Source of the DNA: Primulina eburnea
Lineage: Eukaryota; Streptophyta; Magnoliopsida; Lamiales; Gesneriaceae
Direction of reading: 5' to 3'
DNA length: 64,000 nt
Assembly (NCBI RefSeq): GCF_022965805.1
Contig: NC_133106.1
Location: 33,097,913-33,161,912, forward strand
Below the pieces are notes generated by a model. That model did not search any database, was not told the DNA's origin, and was given only the letters and a program-made list of their open reading frames with translations. The position numbers and the translations under genes are program-made. Shown here in pieces: positions 44,424 through 55,839 of this stretch (position 1 is the first letter of the stretch; each line of letters starts with the position of its first letter).

Positions 44424-45964
44424 TCACAAATTTCGTAGATTGCGCATCCCAATAATATATATTTGCTTTCTGAATATTGACGTAGGAAGTGCCTTTGTGA
44501 AGAGATCTGATGAGTTTTCACTTGATTGAATGTGACGAACATCAATACATTTATTCTTCTCAAGCTCCTTGGTGAATGCGAAGAACTTAGGAGGAATATG
44601 TTTAGTTCTGTCGCTTTTTATGTATCCTTCTTTCATTTGAGCAACACATGCAGCATTATCTTCATATAGTATCACAGGCTTCTCATCGAATGATAATCCG
44701 CATGAAATTTGGATATGTTGGCTCATTGATTTTAACCACACACATTCACGACTTGCTTCATGTAGTGCAATAATCTCGGCATGATTTGATGAAGTTGTTA
44801 CGAGCGTTTGTTTCTGTGAACGCCAAGATATTGCAGTGCCTCCACGAGTAAATACATATCCAGTTTGGGAATGTGCCTTGTGTGGATCAGATAAGTATCC
44901 AGCATCAGCATAACCAATTATACTTGGATTAGCATCTTTTGAATACAAAAGTCCCAAGTCTGTCGTTCCTCGTAGATAACGGAATATATGTTTAATTCCG
45001 TTCCAGTGTCTCTTTGTTGGATATGTGCTAAATCTTGCCAACAGATTCACGGCAAAAGATATATCAGGCCTTGTACAATTTGTAAGGTACATAAGGGCAC
45101 CGATGGCACTTAGATATGGTACTTCTGGACCAAGAATATCTTCATCATCTTCACATGGACGGAATGGATCCTTTTCTATGTTTAATGATCTAACAACCAT
45201 TGGGGTACTTAAAGGATTTGCTTTATCCATATTAAAACGTTTAAGGATCTTTTCTGTATAATTTGTCTGGTGAACAAACATTCCACATTATTTTTGTTCA
45301 ATTTGTAAACCCAGACAATACTTGGTTTTTCCAAGATCCTTCATTTCAAATTCTTCCTTCAAGTATGACACAACTTCTTGAATTTCCTTATTCGTCCAAT
45401 GATGTTTAAATCATCAACATATACAGCAATAATTAAGCATCCGGATGTTGTTTTCTTAATGAAAACACAAGGGCATATTGAATTATTTACATATCCCTTT
45501 TTCATCAAGTGATCACTTAGTCGATTATACCACATTCGACCTGATTGCTTTAACCCATATAATGATCTTTGTAATTTCACAGAATAACATTCCCTGGGTT
45601 TTGAACTTTGTGCTTCAGGCATCTTAAATCCTTCAGGGATTTTCATATATATATTACTATCAAGTGATCCATATAAGTAAGCTGTAACAACATCCATAAG
45701 ACGCATTTCTAAATTTTCAGATACCGCCAAGCTAATCAAATACCGAAACGTAATTGCATCCATCACAGGAGAATACGTTTCTTCATAATCAATTCCAGGC
45801 CTTTGAGAAAAACCTTGTGCAACAAGTCGAGCTTTATATCTTACTATTTCATTTTTCTCATTTCGCTTTCGAATAAAAACCCATTTGTATCCAACAGGTT
45901 TTACACCTTCAGGTGTAAGGACTATAGGTCCAAAAACATTACGTTTATTCAACCTGGATGGCAT
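44424..45964 (-). pseudogene. Copia reverse transcriptase and RNase H
   Basis: Reverse transcriptase (45359-45964 and onward) has YKARLVAQGFSQRPGIDYEE, SLYGLKQSGRMWYNRL and the intact catalytic box IIAVYVDDLNIIG. A single-base loss near 45398 (relative to the copy at 62213) shifts the frame after NIIG. RNase H continues in an open frame at 44424-45281 with ADAGYLSDPHKAHSQTGYVF, SSNHAEIIALHEAS and KHIPPKFF, ending SSDLFTKALPTS and a short tail. The domains are complete apart from the frame break. Confidence 0.88.
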
Positions 45965-46039
45965 TTTTCCATTTTATCCAATACTGTCGATTTTTACATT
46001 CACCAAAAGATTTTGGTTCATGATCTTCGTTATCATTTA

Positions 46040-47876
46040 TGATGTCGATTGCCACATTATAAGAAAATATATCATCAATTTCATCTATATCTTTTCGGTT
46101 CCATATTTTTCCAGTATTAATGTAATTGATAGAGATTTCATGATTCTCGTCAGTTTGTGGTTCTGACAAAACATTTTCATCATCAAGTGTTTCTTCAGGA
46201 ACATCATTCTCTATTTTGTGATCATCATGTGTTTCTTCAGAAACATCATTCTTTATTTTGTGATCATCGTGTTTCTCTATGGATTTTCTTTTTCGAGGAT
46301 TTTTATCCTTGGAACCGACTGGCCTTCCACGCTTCAGGCGTTTAATGACATCGTGAGTATCTTCGCAGCATGTATATATGATTTAGTTACACCTTTTGTG
46401 TCTGTAAATGCATCTGGTATTTGATTTGCTATTCTTTGCAAGTGTACAATTTGTTGTACATCTTTTTCACATTGTTTTGTTCTTGGATCCAGATGTAACA
46501 ATGATGATACATACCATGTAATTTCTTTTTCGGTATGTTTCTGTTCTCCCCCTAACATTGGGAAGATTTCCTCATTAAAATGACAATCAGCAAAACGTGC
46601 TGTGAACACGTCGCATGTCTGAGGTTCAAGATATCGAATGATTGATGGACTATCATAACCGATATAAATTCCAACCTTTCTTTGAGGTCCCATTTTCTTT
46701 CGTTGTGGTGGTGCAATAGGCACATACACCATATCCAAAAATTCTCAGATGATAAATGTCTGGTTCTTTACCAAATGCAAGCTGTAATGGGGAGTATTTA
46801 TGATATGCACTTGGTCTGATGCGAATTAATGAAGCAGCATGTAAAATTGCATGTCCCCATATAGAAATAGGAAGCTTTGTTTTCATAATCATTGGTCTAG
46901 CAATCATTTGCAGACGTTTAATCAATGATTCAGCCAATCCATTCTGTGTATGTACATGAGCAACAGGATGCTCAACAATGATTCCCATAGACATACAATA
47001 ATCATTGAAAGTCTGGGAAGTAAATTCACCAGCATTATCAAGTCTAATTTTCTTGATTGTATAATCGGGAAACTGATTCCTCAATTTTATTATTTGAGCA
47101 AGTAATCTTGCAAATGCAACATTTCGAGTTGACAATAAACATACATGTGACCATCTGCTGGAGGCATCAATCAATACCATAAAATATCTGAATGGTCCAC
47201 ATGGTGGATGGATTGGTCCACAAATATCACCCTGAATACGTTCAAGAAACATTGGTGATTCAGTTTGGATTTTGACTGGTGATGGTCTTATAATAAGTTT
47301 TCCAAGAGAACATGTGTTACATTGAAACTTATTATTCTGAAAGATCTTCTGTTCTTTCAGTGGATGACCATGTGTATTTTCTATAATTCTTCGCATCATT
47401 GTTGAACCAGGATGTCCCAATCGATCATGCCAATTGGTTAATATCGAAGAATTATCAACTACCATGTTTGATTCAATGGGACTTATATGTGTATAATGCA
47501 ATCCAGTAGGGAGCATTGGTAGTTTTTCAATCACATATTTCTTTCCTGATTTATATGTGATAAGGCACATATATTTCTCATTCCCTTCATTCATTGTTTG
47601 AGTATCATACCCATGGGAATATATATCATTAAAACTCAACAAATTTCTTTTCGATTGTGGTGAATATAAAGCATCATTGATCAAAAAATTTGTACCATTA
47701 GGTAACAAAAATTGTGCTTTACCACATCCTTTAATCAAGTCTACAGGACCTGATATTGTATTCACCGTTGTTTTTGTTGGTTTTAGTTCCAAGAAATATC
47801 TTTTATCTCGGAGGATTGTGTGCGTTGTACCACTATCGGGTATGCAAACTTCAGCTTTGCTCATAGCATTTTCCAT
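46040..47876 (-). pseudogene. Copia protease and integrase
   Basis: An open frame of 407 residues (46653-47876) starts near the protease motif CIPDSGTTHTIL, continues through NWHDRLGHPGSTMM (pre-integrase) and CNTCSLGK, and has the integrase core with GDICGPIHPPCGPFRYFMVL, IRLDNAGEFTSQ and HTQNGLAESLIKRL, so D,D,E are kept. A frameshift near 46735 passes to 46334-46738 (KVGIYIGYDSPSIIRYLEP). Near 46357 about 42 bp are missing compared with 63196-63237 of the sister element, followed by an acidic, repetitive linker. Confidence 0.87.
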
Positions 47877-48153
47877 ATTTTAACTTCAAAAAAATATGCA
47901 ATGAAATAAAATTACTGAAAATACATATGTAAATATAACACATATCATAATTGTACAATAAAACATTATTACATGAATACATGAAAAATAAATTATTGTA
48001 CATTTATATTCTACCATTAAATTGTTCATTTTCAGATAAATCATTGAGAAAATCTGTAGCATCAAAATTGTTCATTTCTATCCCACCAACATGTTGATCA
48101 TTTCCAGAGAAATCATTCATAAAATCAGCAGCATCAAAATGAGTTGAATCACT

Positions 48154-49153
48154 CTAACGGTCACTGCGTTCAGTGAAGTTGGTCTCCTTTTCTTTCCCCT
48201 TTAATGATTCTTTATAAAGTTTACAAAGGTGCTCAGGGGCTCGACAAACTTTGGACCAATGTCCTGGAGTACCACATCTATAACAAGAACTTTCATATCT
48301 TTTTGAGTGATTCTCATTAACACTTGTATTCTCATGATGCCTTTTCTGTGGATGGTTTGGGACGCTCTTTTGAGATGAGTTATAAAAATAACTATCTCTA
48401 TTATTTTCAAAACCACGGCCGCGTCCACGACCACGACCAATTCCACGTCCACGTCCACGTCCACGACCACGACCTCGACCTCGACCTCGACCAAAATCTT
48501 GTCTTTGAATTTGATTTTGGTTCCGAGGTTTAAATTCATTTTTACTTACAGCATTTACTTCTGGAAATGCTGTTGATCCAGTGGGTCGGGACTGATGGTT
48601 TCTCATTAATAGCTCGTTGTTTTTTTTCCGCCACAAGAAGACAGGCGATGAGCTCAGAATATCTCGCAAATCCACGTACTCTATATTGTTGCTGTAGAGT
48701 AATATTTGATGCATGAAATGTGGAAAATGTTTTTTCAAGCATCTCAGATTCAATAATCTCATGGCCACAAAATTTCAATTGCGAGATTATTCCATACATC
48801 GCCGAATTGTAATCACTAACTTTTTTAAAGTCTTGGAATCTCAACGTATTCCATTCATCTCGGACGGTCGGAAGTATAACTTCCCTTATATGTTCGAATC
48901 TCTCTTTTAATCACTTCCACAAAGCCATGGGATTTTTTTCAGTCAGATATTCACATTTCAATCCATCGTCTAGATGTCGACGTAAAAATATCATGGCTCT
49001 TGCCATTTCTTGTGACGTGCATATGCCATTTTCTTTAATGGTCTCGCTTAGACCCAATGACTCAAGATGCATTTCTACATCTAGAGTCCATGGCATATAA
49101 TTCTTTCCCGTGATGTCGAGCGCAACAAATTCGAGCTTTGTTAAATTTGACAT
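48154..49153 (-). pseudogene. Copia gag with RG-rich tract and zinc knuckle
   Basis: Starts at ATG 49153 (MSNLTKLEFVALDITGKNYM). An in-frame TGA near 48911 follows NPMALWK. The frame goes on (RFQDFKKVSDYNSAMYGI), shifts near 48620, and ends with an arginine-glycine tract (48411-48500) and the knuckle CYRCGTPGHWSKVC (CX2CX4HX4C, near 48255-48300). The RG tract is encoded by a CGTCCA/CGACCA microsatellite-like run and should bind RNA. Two lesions prevent a complete gag. Confidence 0.85.
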
Positions 49154-50147
49154 GGTGGTACTAAAAAAAATTACGATGCATTTTATTAGTTAATAAATAT
49201 TGTAATACAAAGTAACGGATAAACAACAAGTACAAGTATTTGTAAAAATAAAGAAAACGCACGAGGAGGATATTCTCCGATAAATACAAGACTCGTGAGT
49301 ATGATAACCAAAATAATTAAAAATATTCTTGAGAAAGCCATCTTCTTTTTTCTTCGAAAAATTTGATGAAGAATAATTTTTAGAGAAGAAGAGAAAGTTG
49401 GAGTGATTGAATGTGTTTGTGAGATGATATTTATAGGGCAAAAACTAGCTGTTTGTTACCGTTTTATGACCGTTGGTGTACAAAAAATAAATGTATGTAT
49501 TTGTATAATTTTATGGTAATAATATGATGTATATAATATTAGATATGTTTAAATAATTATGTATATCATATCATAATATTATAATGAGTGTCATAATTTA
49601 TTTTGTTTAAAAACCTTATAGGCTTTTATACTTGTCGTATCCCTTACCGGGAGTGTGGGATGTCGTCTTAACATCCTCCCAGGATTTATAACAAGTTTAT
49701 GAAAAATTTATTTTTATTATTTCTAATAATAACATTATATTGTATATTAAATAAATACACAATAAATAAATAACCGTAAAATAAATATAATTACTTTTGT
49801 TACCTTTTTCTTCTATTTGAAGCTTGGAAAAGTATGTAGGACTTTTAGAGCTTCGTGCTGATAACGTGTTGTAAAAAAGTAAAAATTTTTGGTAAAAAGT
49901 AAAAATCTCAAATTCTCAAAATTTACCAAACTACACACTTTATAATATTTTTCTCTCTACTCAATTGTGATTTTCTTCACAAATGAGAGATCTATTTATA
50001 GAGTTTCATTACACATAATCCAAAAATAAAATACATCATTACATACATCATCACACACAAATTTCTAACTTTACAACTCTTATTTTCAACATTCAAATAT
50101 TCAACAATTATTTTTTCAATATTCAAATATATTATTTCAACAGAAAC

Positions 50148-50402
50148 AAATTAAATTAATCTATAAATTTACAATTGATCAAGATTTAAGAAAACCGTAT
50201 AACCATGTAAGGAAGATTATAAAAAATTTGGTAGTACAATAAATAATCACAAGCAGGAAAATAAATTACCTCCAAATGCCAAAAGAAAAAACAATCTTCC
50301 GTAGAGAGAAGAATCAATAATGAGAGGAGGAGAGAATTTGCATATGATGACATTCAAACTTTAATATGGAGGGAAATATATCAGATTAAGGCATTTTAAA
50401 TT
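50148..50402. other. AT-rich flank
   Basis: Non-coding AT-rich sequence between the copia and the MITE; no features seen. Confidence 0.5.
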
Positions 50403-50584
50403 GGCAAAAACTTGTTTGAGACGGTTTCACGGGTTATATTTATGAGACGGATCTCTTATTTGGATCACCCATGAAAAAGTATTACTTTTTATGCTAAAAG
50501 TACTATTTTTTATTGTGAAAATGGGTAGGGTTGACCCGTCTCACGGATTATGACCCGTGAGACGGTCTCACATGAGACTCACTC
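50403..50584. mobile_element. Mutator-like MITE (182 bp), TSD TTTTAAATT
   Basis: Same family as 9587-9769, in reverse orientation, with TTTTAAATT at 50394-50402 and 50585-50593. Ends contain GAGACGGTTTCACGGG and CCCGTGAGACGGTCTCAC. Shared internal words include AAAAAGTA(T/A)TACTTTT and GGGTTGACCC. Confidence 0.88.
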
Positions 50585-50593
50585 TTTTAAATT

Positions 50594-51669
50594 TTAAATG
50601 GATGTGTATCTTTTTAGATTTTTTAAATTGGAGAATCTTTGGTGGATTATATTTATCGTGTAATTTATATGCAAATAATGTAGATGTTAAGATAATTTTA
50701 TCCTGTGATGGTTCAAATAATTTGAAAATTATAATAAATGAATAAAAGAAAACATATTGCGAGAGAGATAAAAATTTAAATGATATAACGGTTTATGGTC
50801 GATGAATTTTGAATGATAGTTTAGATTTTTAAAAAACTTCATTCATTATTAAATGCTAATAATAATTCTCTGATGAATTCAGGAAATGAGTTCAATTTAC
50901 TTTTATTTTTAATATATTTAATTGAAAATTCATTAAAAAAAATTTTAAAAAAAAGAAAAAAATTATAAATACAATTTGGTGTGGTTTTATTGATTTTAGT
51001 TTTATAATACATCAGGTAAAGTATAATATTTTGAGTTTTACGTTCAAAAACAAAATAAAAATTTGTATTTTGGTTTAAATTTATTTTTATATTCATTTTC
51101 TTTACTTTTTTCTTAAAATAATTTTTTAAGAATCCATAATCTTTAATATTGTGAACAAAATGTGGTAATTTTAAGGTACATAAAAAACTCTCGGAAGATA
51201 TACTTAATTTTTAAACCATAACCAAATCAAGAAATTAATATTTGCGGATGAACTATCTCGATTTAAAGCTAATAGTCGAATAAACAGCTAAATACTTTCT
51301 CCATGTCTTTAGAAGAGGGGCGATGGGTTTCCGGCTGTTTTCCGAAAAGCATGATTTAACCTAGAAAAAGTGGTATCGATGGAAATATTAGGTCGAGAGC
51401 TTTCTAATATATGGTTATTTTAAATTTTCTCTCACCGGCGGAAGTATTACAGCTGGTCAAAGGTGACGGATTTGGTGGAGATTTTGTTTATAGGGGAGAG
51501 AAAAAGTGACGATGAGATGAGAGAGAGAAGATATGGAGGAAGATGATAATTTTTATTTTTTATGGTATATTTAATATGTGTGTTGGTGTGTGTGTGTGTT
51601 TTTTTTTTTAATATTTGATGTTAAAATTCGACTCGATCTATTGTATTTTAACTCTAGTATGTTATAAAA
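50594..51669. other. AT-rich DNA, nothing recognised
   Basis: Contains a short (GT)n run near 51583-51599. No gene or element end is seen. Confidence 0.5.
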
Positions 51670-51720
51670 TTCAAATATGTATCTTTTTTTTTTTTTTTTT
51701 TGAGGGGTAAACTTGTAATA

Positions 51721-54700
51721 TTACTGCATCAAATCATCCATTACAAGTTGAACCAACCAAAAAGGAAAATTCCCATTCACCCATACAACAGATGAAGAGG
51801 AAGAAAAAGCAAAACGAGCCATAATATGTGCTACTTTATTAGCTGATCTATGTTCATGAGCAATTCCAACGATCACTGGTGCTTTCATATGCTCTATGAT
51901 ATCTGCCGTACATCTACCAGTGTAGCCAAGATCCTCCTGATTGGTAGTGACTGCTTGCACTGCCAAAAGGGAGTCCGTTGCGACTTGAGCATCTCGTAGG
52001 TCTTTCTCGTACAGGAGCTTGATACCTTCTCGGATGGCTAGGAGTTCACCGTGTACTACAGAGAGTGGTTGGTTTATTTGTTTTCCAAATGCCAAAAGCA
52101 ACCGACCCTGAGAGTCTCTGACCACTCCTCCAACACTATATTGATGCCTCGATTGATTCACGGCAGCGTCAACATTAAGTTTGAGGGAGCATGAGCTTGG
52201 TGGTTTCCATTTCTTCTCCTTGCTGCCGCCCTCAATATGAGGAGTAATCTTCTCCTTCAGTCGAGCCCTTCGAAAATCCGTGAGCATAGCGGTGCTCCAA
52301 GATATATTCTCGGCCATTTGATACCTCCCATCTCCATGTAAGAATTTCTGCTTTTCTTTCCAGACTGCCCAGGAGTGAATTGCCATTTCCTCAAACTCTT
52401 CCTTAGATAAGTTTTCTTTCAGCCACAAGCAGATTTCCAAGGTGGTGGTGTGTCCTGCCCTTCGCAATAGGTGCTCGAAAGGGGTGTTCTTCCATAGGTG
52501 TTTAATAGCAGGGCAGAAAAACAGGCCATGGCAGGTGGAATCCATAGAAGAGTTACATAGGCTGCAAGACTCACTTACCGGTACTTGATGCCTCATTAAG
52601 TTCAGTTTCGTAGGGATACAATCGTGCGAAATGCTCCACCAAAACAGTCGGATCTTAGGAGGGACAGCGAGGCTCCATATGAAAGCCCACCACGAATTCA
52701 AAGGGTGCGTCGACTGGTGTTCGGGGGGAGAGAACAGCCCCCTTTGGAGTCGGCAACCATCTCGCACCAAGTAATGCCATTTCGCGTCAAAGCGCCAGAA
52801 TAGCGAGTCGCTCTTGCCCCCTGCTGGTATTGGTATTTTGAGGATTTCTCCTGCAACATACGGGTTAAATTTAGAAGCAATTAGATCCACATTCCATTCA
52901 CCGTCCCTTATTAAAGCATTCACAGTATGTTCATTTTCCCACGGAAACTCCGGTTTATTGTTCTTTCCCTGCATTGTTGGAATCCAGTAATCCTCAAATA
53001 TATGTATTGATTTTCCATCACCAACTCTCCATAACAGTCCCCTAACCAAAACATCCCTACTCCAGTGGAGAGATCTCCATATGTATGAAGGGTTATTACC
53101 GATGCCCGCTTCCAATACCGATTGATGCCTGTAGTATCTTCCCTTTAGCACTCGGGCAGCTAGCGATTCAGGGGAGCGAACAAGGCGCCAAAGCTGTTTA
53201 GCCAGTAAGGCTCGATTGAATTCAAGTAGCCTCCTGAAGCCAAGGCCACCTCTGCTCTTTGGGTTGCATAAGAAATCCCATGACTTCCAGTGCATTTTTC
53301 GCCTGCCATCCTCTGTTCCCCACCAGAAGTTTGCACATTCTCTTTCGATATCCTCACAAACCATAGTCGGTATTCTGAAACACGACATCGCGAAGCTGGG
53401 GATGGCTTGTAGGACTGACTTGATTAGCACCTCTTTCCCTCCTGTCGAGAAGCACTTACTGTTCCACCCTTGGATCCGTTTCGCCACCCTTTCAACCAGA
53501 TATCTAAATTGGAGCTTTTTACTTCTCAGAGACACTGTTGGTAGTCCCAAATAGAGCTCATGCTGCTGTACGACCGGAATAGTCATAATGTTCTTGATTG
53601 TATCCACAAGCAAAGGGCTGATATTCGGGCTAAAGGATAGGGCTGATTTATCGTAGTTTATAATTTGCCCAGATGCCTTCTCATATAAAGAGAGACAATC
53701 TTTGACGCGTGCCCCTTCCTCCATGGTTGCTCTGAAAAATACCAGACTATCATCTGCAAAAAACAAGTGAGATACCGATGGGCTGCTTGTCGCAATCTTA
53801 ACACCCTTAAAAAGGCCCCTGGCCTCATAACTAGCAAGGAGAGTAGATAATCCGTGGGCACACAGAACAAAAAGATATGGCGAGAGTGGGTCTCCCTGGC
53901 GCAGCCCTCTGCTGGGTTTGATTGGCCCAGCTACTTCCTGGTTGACTCTGAAGTAATAAGAGACAGAAGTAACACAATTCATCACCCTTGCAGTCCAGTA
54001 GTTATCAAAGCCCATCCGTTGCATCATCTGTTCCAAGAAACTCCATTCAACCCGGTCATACGCCTTACTCATATCTAGTTTTAGGGCAGCATAACCACTA
54101 CGGCCGGTTCTCCTGCTTCTCATCCAGTGTAGGATTTCGAAGCCCACAATGATGTTATCAGTAATTAGACGTCCAGGAATAAAAGCGCTCTGTGAGCTTT
54201 CGATGATTTTTGAGAGAATAGGTCTAAAGCGATTAGTAATGGCTCTAGAGACGATTTTGGAACACACATTACACAGGCTAATTGGTCTGAAATCTTTCGG
54301 AAGGAGCGGATCTTTAATTTTTGGAATCAGAGTAACTAGAGTTTGATTCCATTCTTCTAGGGGAGCATTCTCATTGAGGACCTGGAGCACTGCTCTTGTA
54401 ATATCATGTCCGACCACTTCCCAGAATTTCTGGTAGAATAGAGCCGGCAAGCCATCGGGGCCAGGAGCTTTATCAGGATTCATGTCAAAGAGAGCCCGTC
54501 TGACTTCCTTTTCCGAAAAAGGAGCGAGCAGAAGTTGATTCATATGAGCATCGACTTTTGGTTCCACCGTTTCTAAAATCTTTTCCATCCCTTCGGCCGT
54601 AGGGTGGCTGGATGTGAATAAGATTTCGAAGTAATCCATTACAACTACTGACATCTCCCGGTTATCTGTGCACCAGTCACCGTGGCCTGAAACCAATCCA

Positions 54701-55839
54701 GTTATAGTATTCTGGTTTCTGCGGGAAGAGGCTTTAGAATGGAACAGTTTTGTGTTACGGTCCCCATCCTTCAGCCAAGAGATTCTGCTTCTTTGTTTCC
54801 AATACATCTCTTCCTTAGTCGCCAGCTTCTCGATTTCTCCTTCCAACATATTGATCTGGACTGCATGGGATCGCCACAGTTCGCTTGTCCTAAGCCCAAT
54901 TAATTTTTCTCTCTGAGTCCTAAGCTTTTTGGGAATCTGCTTTATCTTCTTGTTATCCCATCTGATTAAAGCATCTTTGCATGAGAGCATACGATCCAAA
55001 ACAGAAGAGGTAGGACCTTTGGCTCCCCATCCACGTTCAACCACATCCTTGCACTCATCTTCCAATAACCATCCTTTCTCAAACTTAAATCTCGAGTTAT
55101 ATTGGCCATTCCTCGCTTGATTTTGAGAACGGTCCTCTCGTAGTTTCAGGCATAGAGGTCTGTGGTCGGAGTGAAAGAAATCCAAAGAAGTTACTCTGGC
55201 TGTTGGGAAGAGAAGGTGCCAATTCAAGTTTCCCACATATCGGTCCAGACGCTCAAACACAATGTTGTTGGAATCTCTTCTGTTCACCCAAGTGAAGAAC
55301 TCACCATGACAGTGTAAATCCTGCAGTTCACATACTTCGAGGACATCTCTAAAGCTTTGCATTTGAGCCGGAGCCCTTTTGTTTCCTCCCAACTTTTCAC
55401 TATCAAAACAGATTTCGTTGAAGTCTCCGCCGACAAGCCAAGGCAGCTCTCGCATCTCTAGGATACCCCGAAGCCGATGCAATAGCTCCCATGAGAAATG
55501 GCGTAACTGAGTTTCGGGTTGGCCATAGAATCCGGTGAAGCGCCACGCTCGATCAGTTTCTTGAACAAGACAATCAATGTGGCCGTTCGAATATGACTTG
55601 ATCGACACAGTGATTGACTCTTTCCACAGTAATGCTAGACCACCACTTCTTCCTCGGCAATCGACCATAAAACATCCCGCAAATCCCAACTTATTTTTCC
55701 ACCACCTACATTGCAACTCTCTCATTTTGGTTTCACAAAGAAATAAGAGAGTGGGTTTCTTTTCGGCGATAAGTCGCCCCAATTCCCGGAATGCCCGTGG
55801 GTTCCCAAGCCCTCGGGTATTCCAAGTTATGATATTCAT
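51721..55839 (-). CDS. LINE ORF2: endonuclease, reverse transcriptase, RNase H
   Basis: 1372 residues from MNIITWNTRGLG; the frame also holds an ATG nine codons earlier, inside ORF1, but MNIITWN is the canonical endonuclease start and forms an ATGA overlap with ORF1. Endonuclease: residues 1-230, with catalytic-type CETKM (35-39), GGDFNE (137-142) and SDHRP (224-228). Reverse transcriptase: about 460-740, with PGPDGLP, KLDMSKAYDRVEW, GLRQGDPLSPYLF and the catalytic FADDSLVF. A zf-RVT region follows (about 1060-1150, ending SCSLCNSSMDSTCHGLFFC), and the last 130 residues are RNase H-like (LNVDAA, HGELLAIREG, ATDSLLAV). The enzyme nicks the target and primes cDNA from it. All motifs are intact. 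Confidence 0.93.
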   Translation of the reverse strand: MNIITWNTRGLGNPRAFRELGRLIAEKKPTLLFLCETKMRELQCRWWKNKLGFAGCFMVDCRGRSGGLALLWKESITVSIKSYSNGHIDCLVQETDRAWRFTGFYGQPETQLRHFSWELLHRLRGILEMRELPWLVGGDFNEICFDSEKLGGNKRAPAQMQSFRDVLEVCELQDLHCHGEFFTWVNRRDSNNIVFERLDRYVGNLNWHLLFPTARVTSLDFFHSDHRPLCLKLREDRSQNQARNGQYNSRFKFEKGWLLEDECKDVVERGWGAKGPTSSVLDRMLSCKDALIRWDNKKIKQIPKKLRTQREKLIGLRTSELWRSHAVQINMLEGEIEKLATKEEMYWKQRSRISWLKDGDRNTKLFHSKASSRRNQNTITGLVSGHGDWCTDNREMSVVVMDYFEILFTSSHPTAEGMEKILETVEPKVDAHMNQLLLAPFSEKEVRRALFDMNPDKAPGPDGLPALFYQKFWEVVGHDITRAVLQVLNENAPLEEWNQTLVTLIPKIKDPLLPKDFRPISLCNVCSKIVSRAITNRFRPILSKIIESSQSAFIPGRLITDNIIVGFEILHWMRSRRTGRSGYAALKLDMSKAYDRVEWSFLEQMMQRMGFDNYWTARVMNCVTSVSYYFRVNQEVAGPIKPSRGLRQGDPLSPYLFVLCAHGLSTLLASYEARGLFKGVKIATSSPSVSHLFFADDSLVFFRATMEEGARVKDCLSLYEKASGQIINYDKSALSFSPNISPLLVDTIKNIMTIPVVQQHELYLGLPTVSLRSKKLQFRYLVERVAKRIQGWNSKCFSTGGKEVLIKSVLQAIPSFAMSCFRIPTMVCEDIERECANFWWGTEDGRRKMHWKSWDFLCNPKSRGGLGFRRLLEFNRALLAKQLWRLVRSPESLAARVLKGRYYRHQSVLEAGIGNNPSYIWRSLHWSRDVLVRGLLWRVGDGKSIHIFEDYWIPTMQGKNNKPEFPWENEHTVNALIRDGEWNVDLIASKFNPYVAGEILKIPIPAGGKSDSLFWRFDAKWHYLVRDGCRLQRGLFSPPEHQSTHPLNSWWAFIWSLAVPPKIRLFWWSISHDCIPTKLNLMRHQVPVSESCSLCNSSMDSTCHGLFFCPAIKHLWKNTPFEHLLRRAGHTTTLEICLWLKENLSKEEFEEMAIHSWAVWKEKQKFLHGDGRYQMAENISWSTAMLTDFRRARLKEKITPHIEGGSKEKKWKPPSSCSLKLNVDAAVNQSRHQYSVGGVVRDSQGRLLLAFGKQINQPLSVVHGELLAIREGIKLLYEKDLRDAQVATDSLLAVQAVTTNQEDLGYTGRCTADIIEHMKAPVIVGIAHEHRSANKVAHIMARFAFSSSSSVVWVNGNFPFWLVQLVMDDLMQ

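Larger units (their letters stand above)
43984..50142 (-). mobile_element. Complete Ty1/copia retrotransposon, young, TSD GAAAC
   Basis: 6159 bp with two 276-bp LTRs (43984-44259 and 49867-50142) flanked by GAAAC at 43979-43983 and 50143-50147. I count five differences between the LTRs, about 98% identity, which suggests an insertion within roughly the last million years at a typical plant rate (inference). The polypurine tract is TCACAAGGGGGAG on the minus strand (44260-44272). The primer-site position reads CGTTATCAGCACGAAG, unlike the usual iMet site. The coding order is gag, protease, integrase, reverse transcriptase, RNase H. Despite its youth the coding region has stops, frameshifts and a small deletion, so it probably moved with help from a relative. 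A close relative lies at 60797-64000. Confidence 0.93.

Noticed and set aside
48201..48539. Valine/aspartate-repeat open frame opposite or beside copia gag
   Set aside because: It is an out-of-frame reading of the RG-coding repeat tract; the knuckle-containing frame is the real one.
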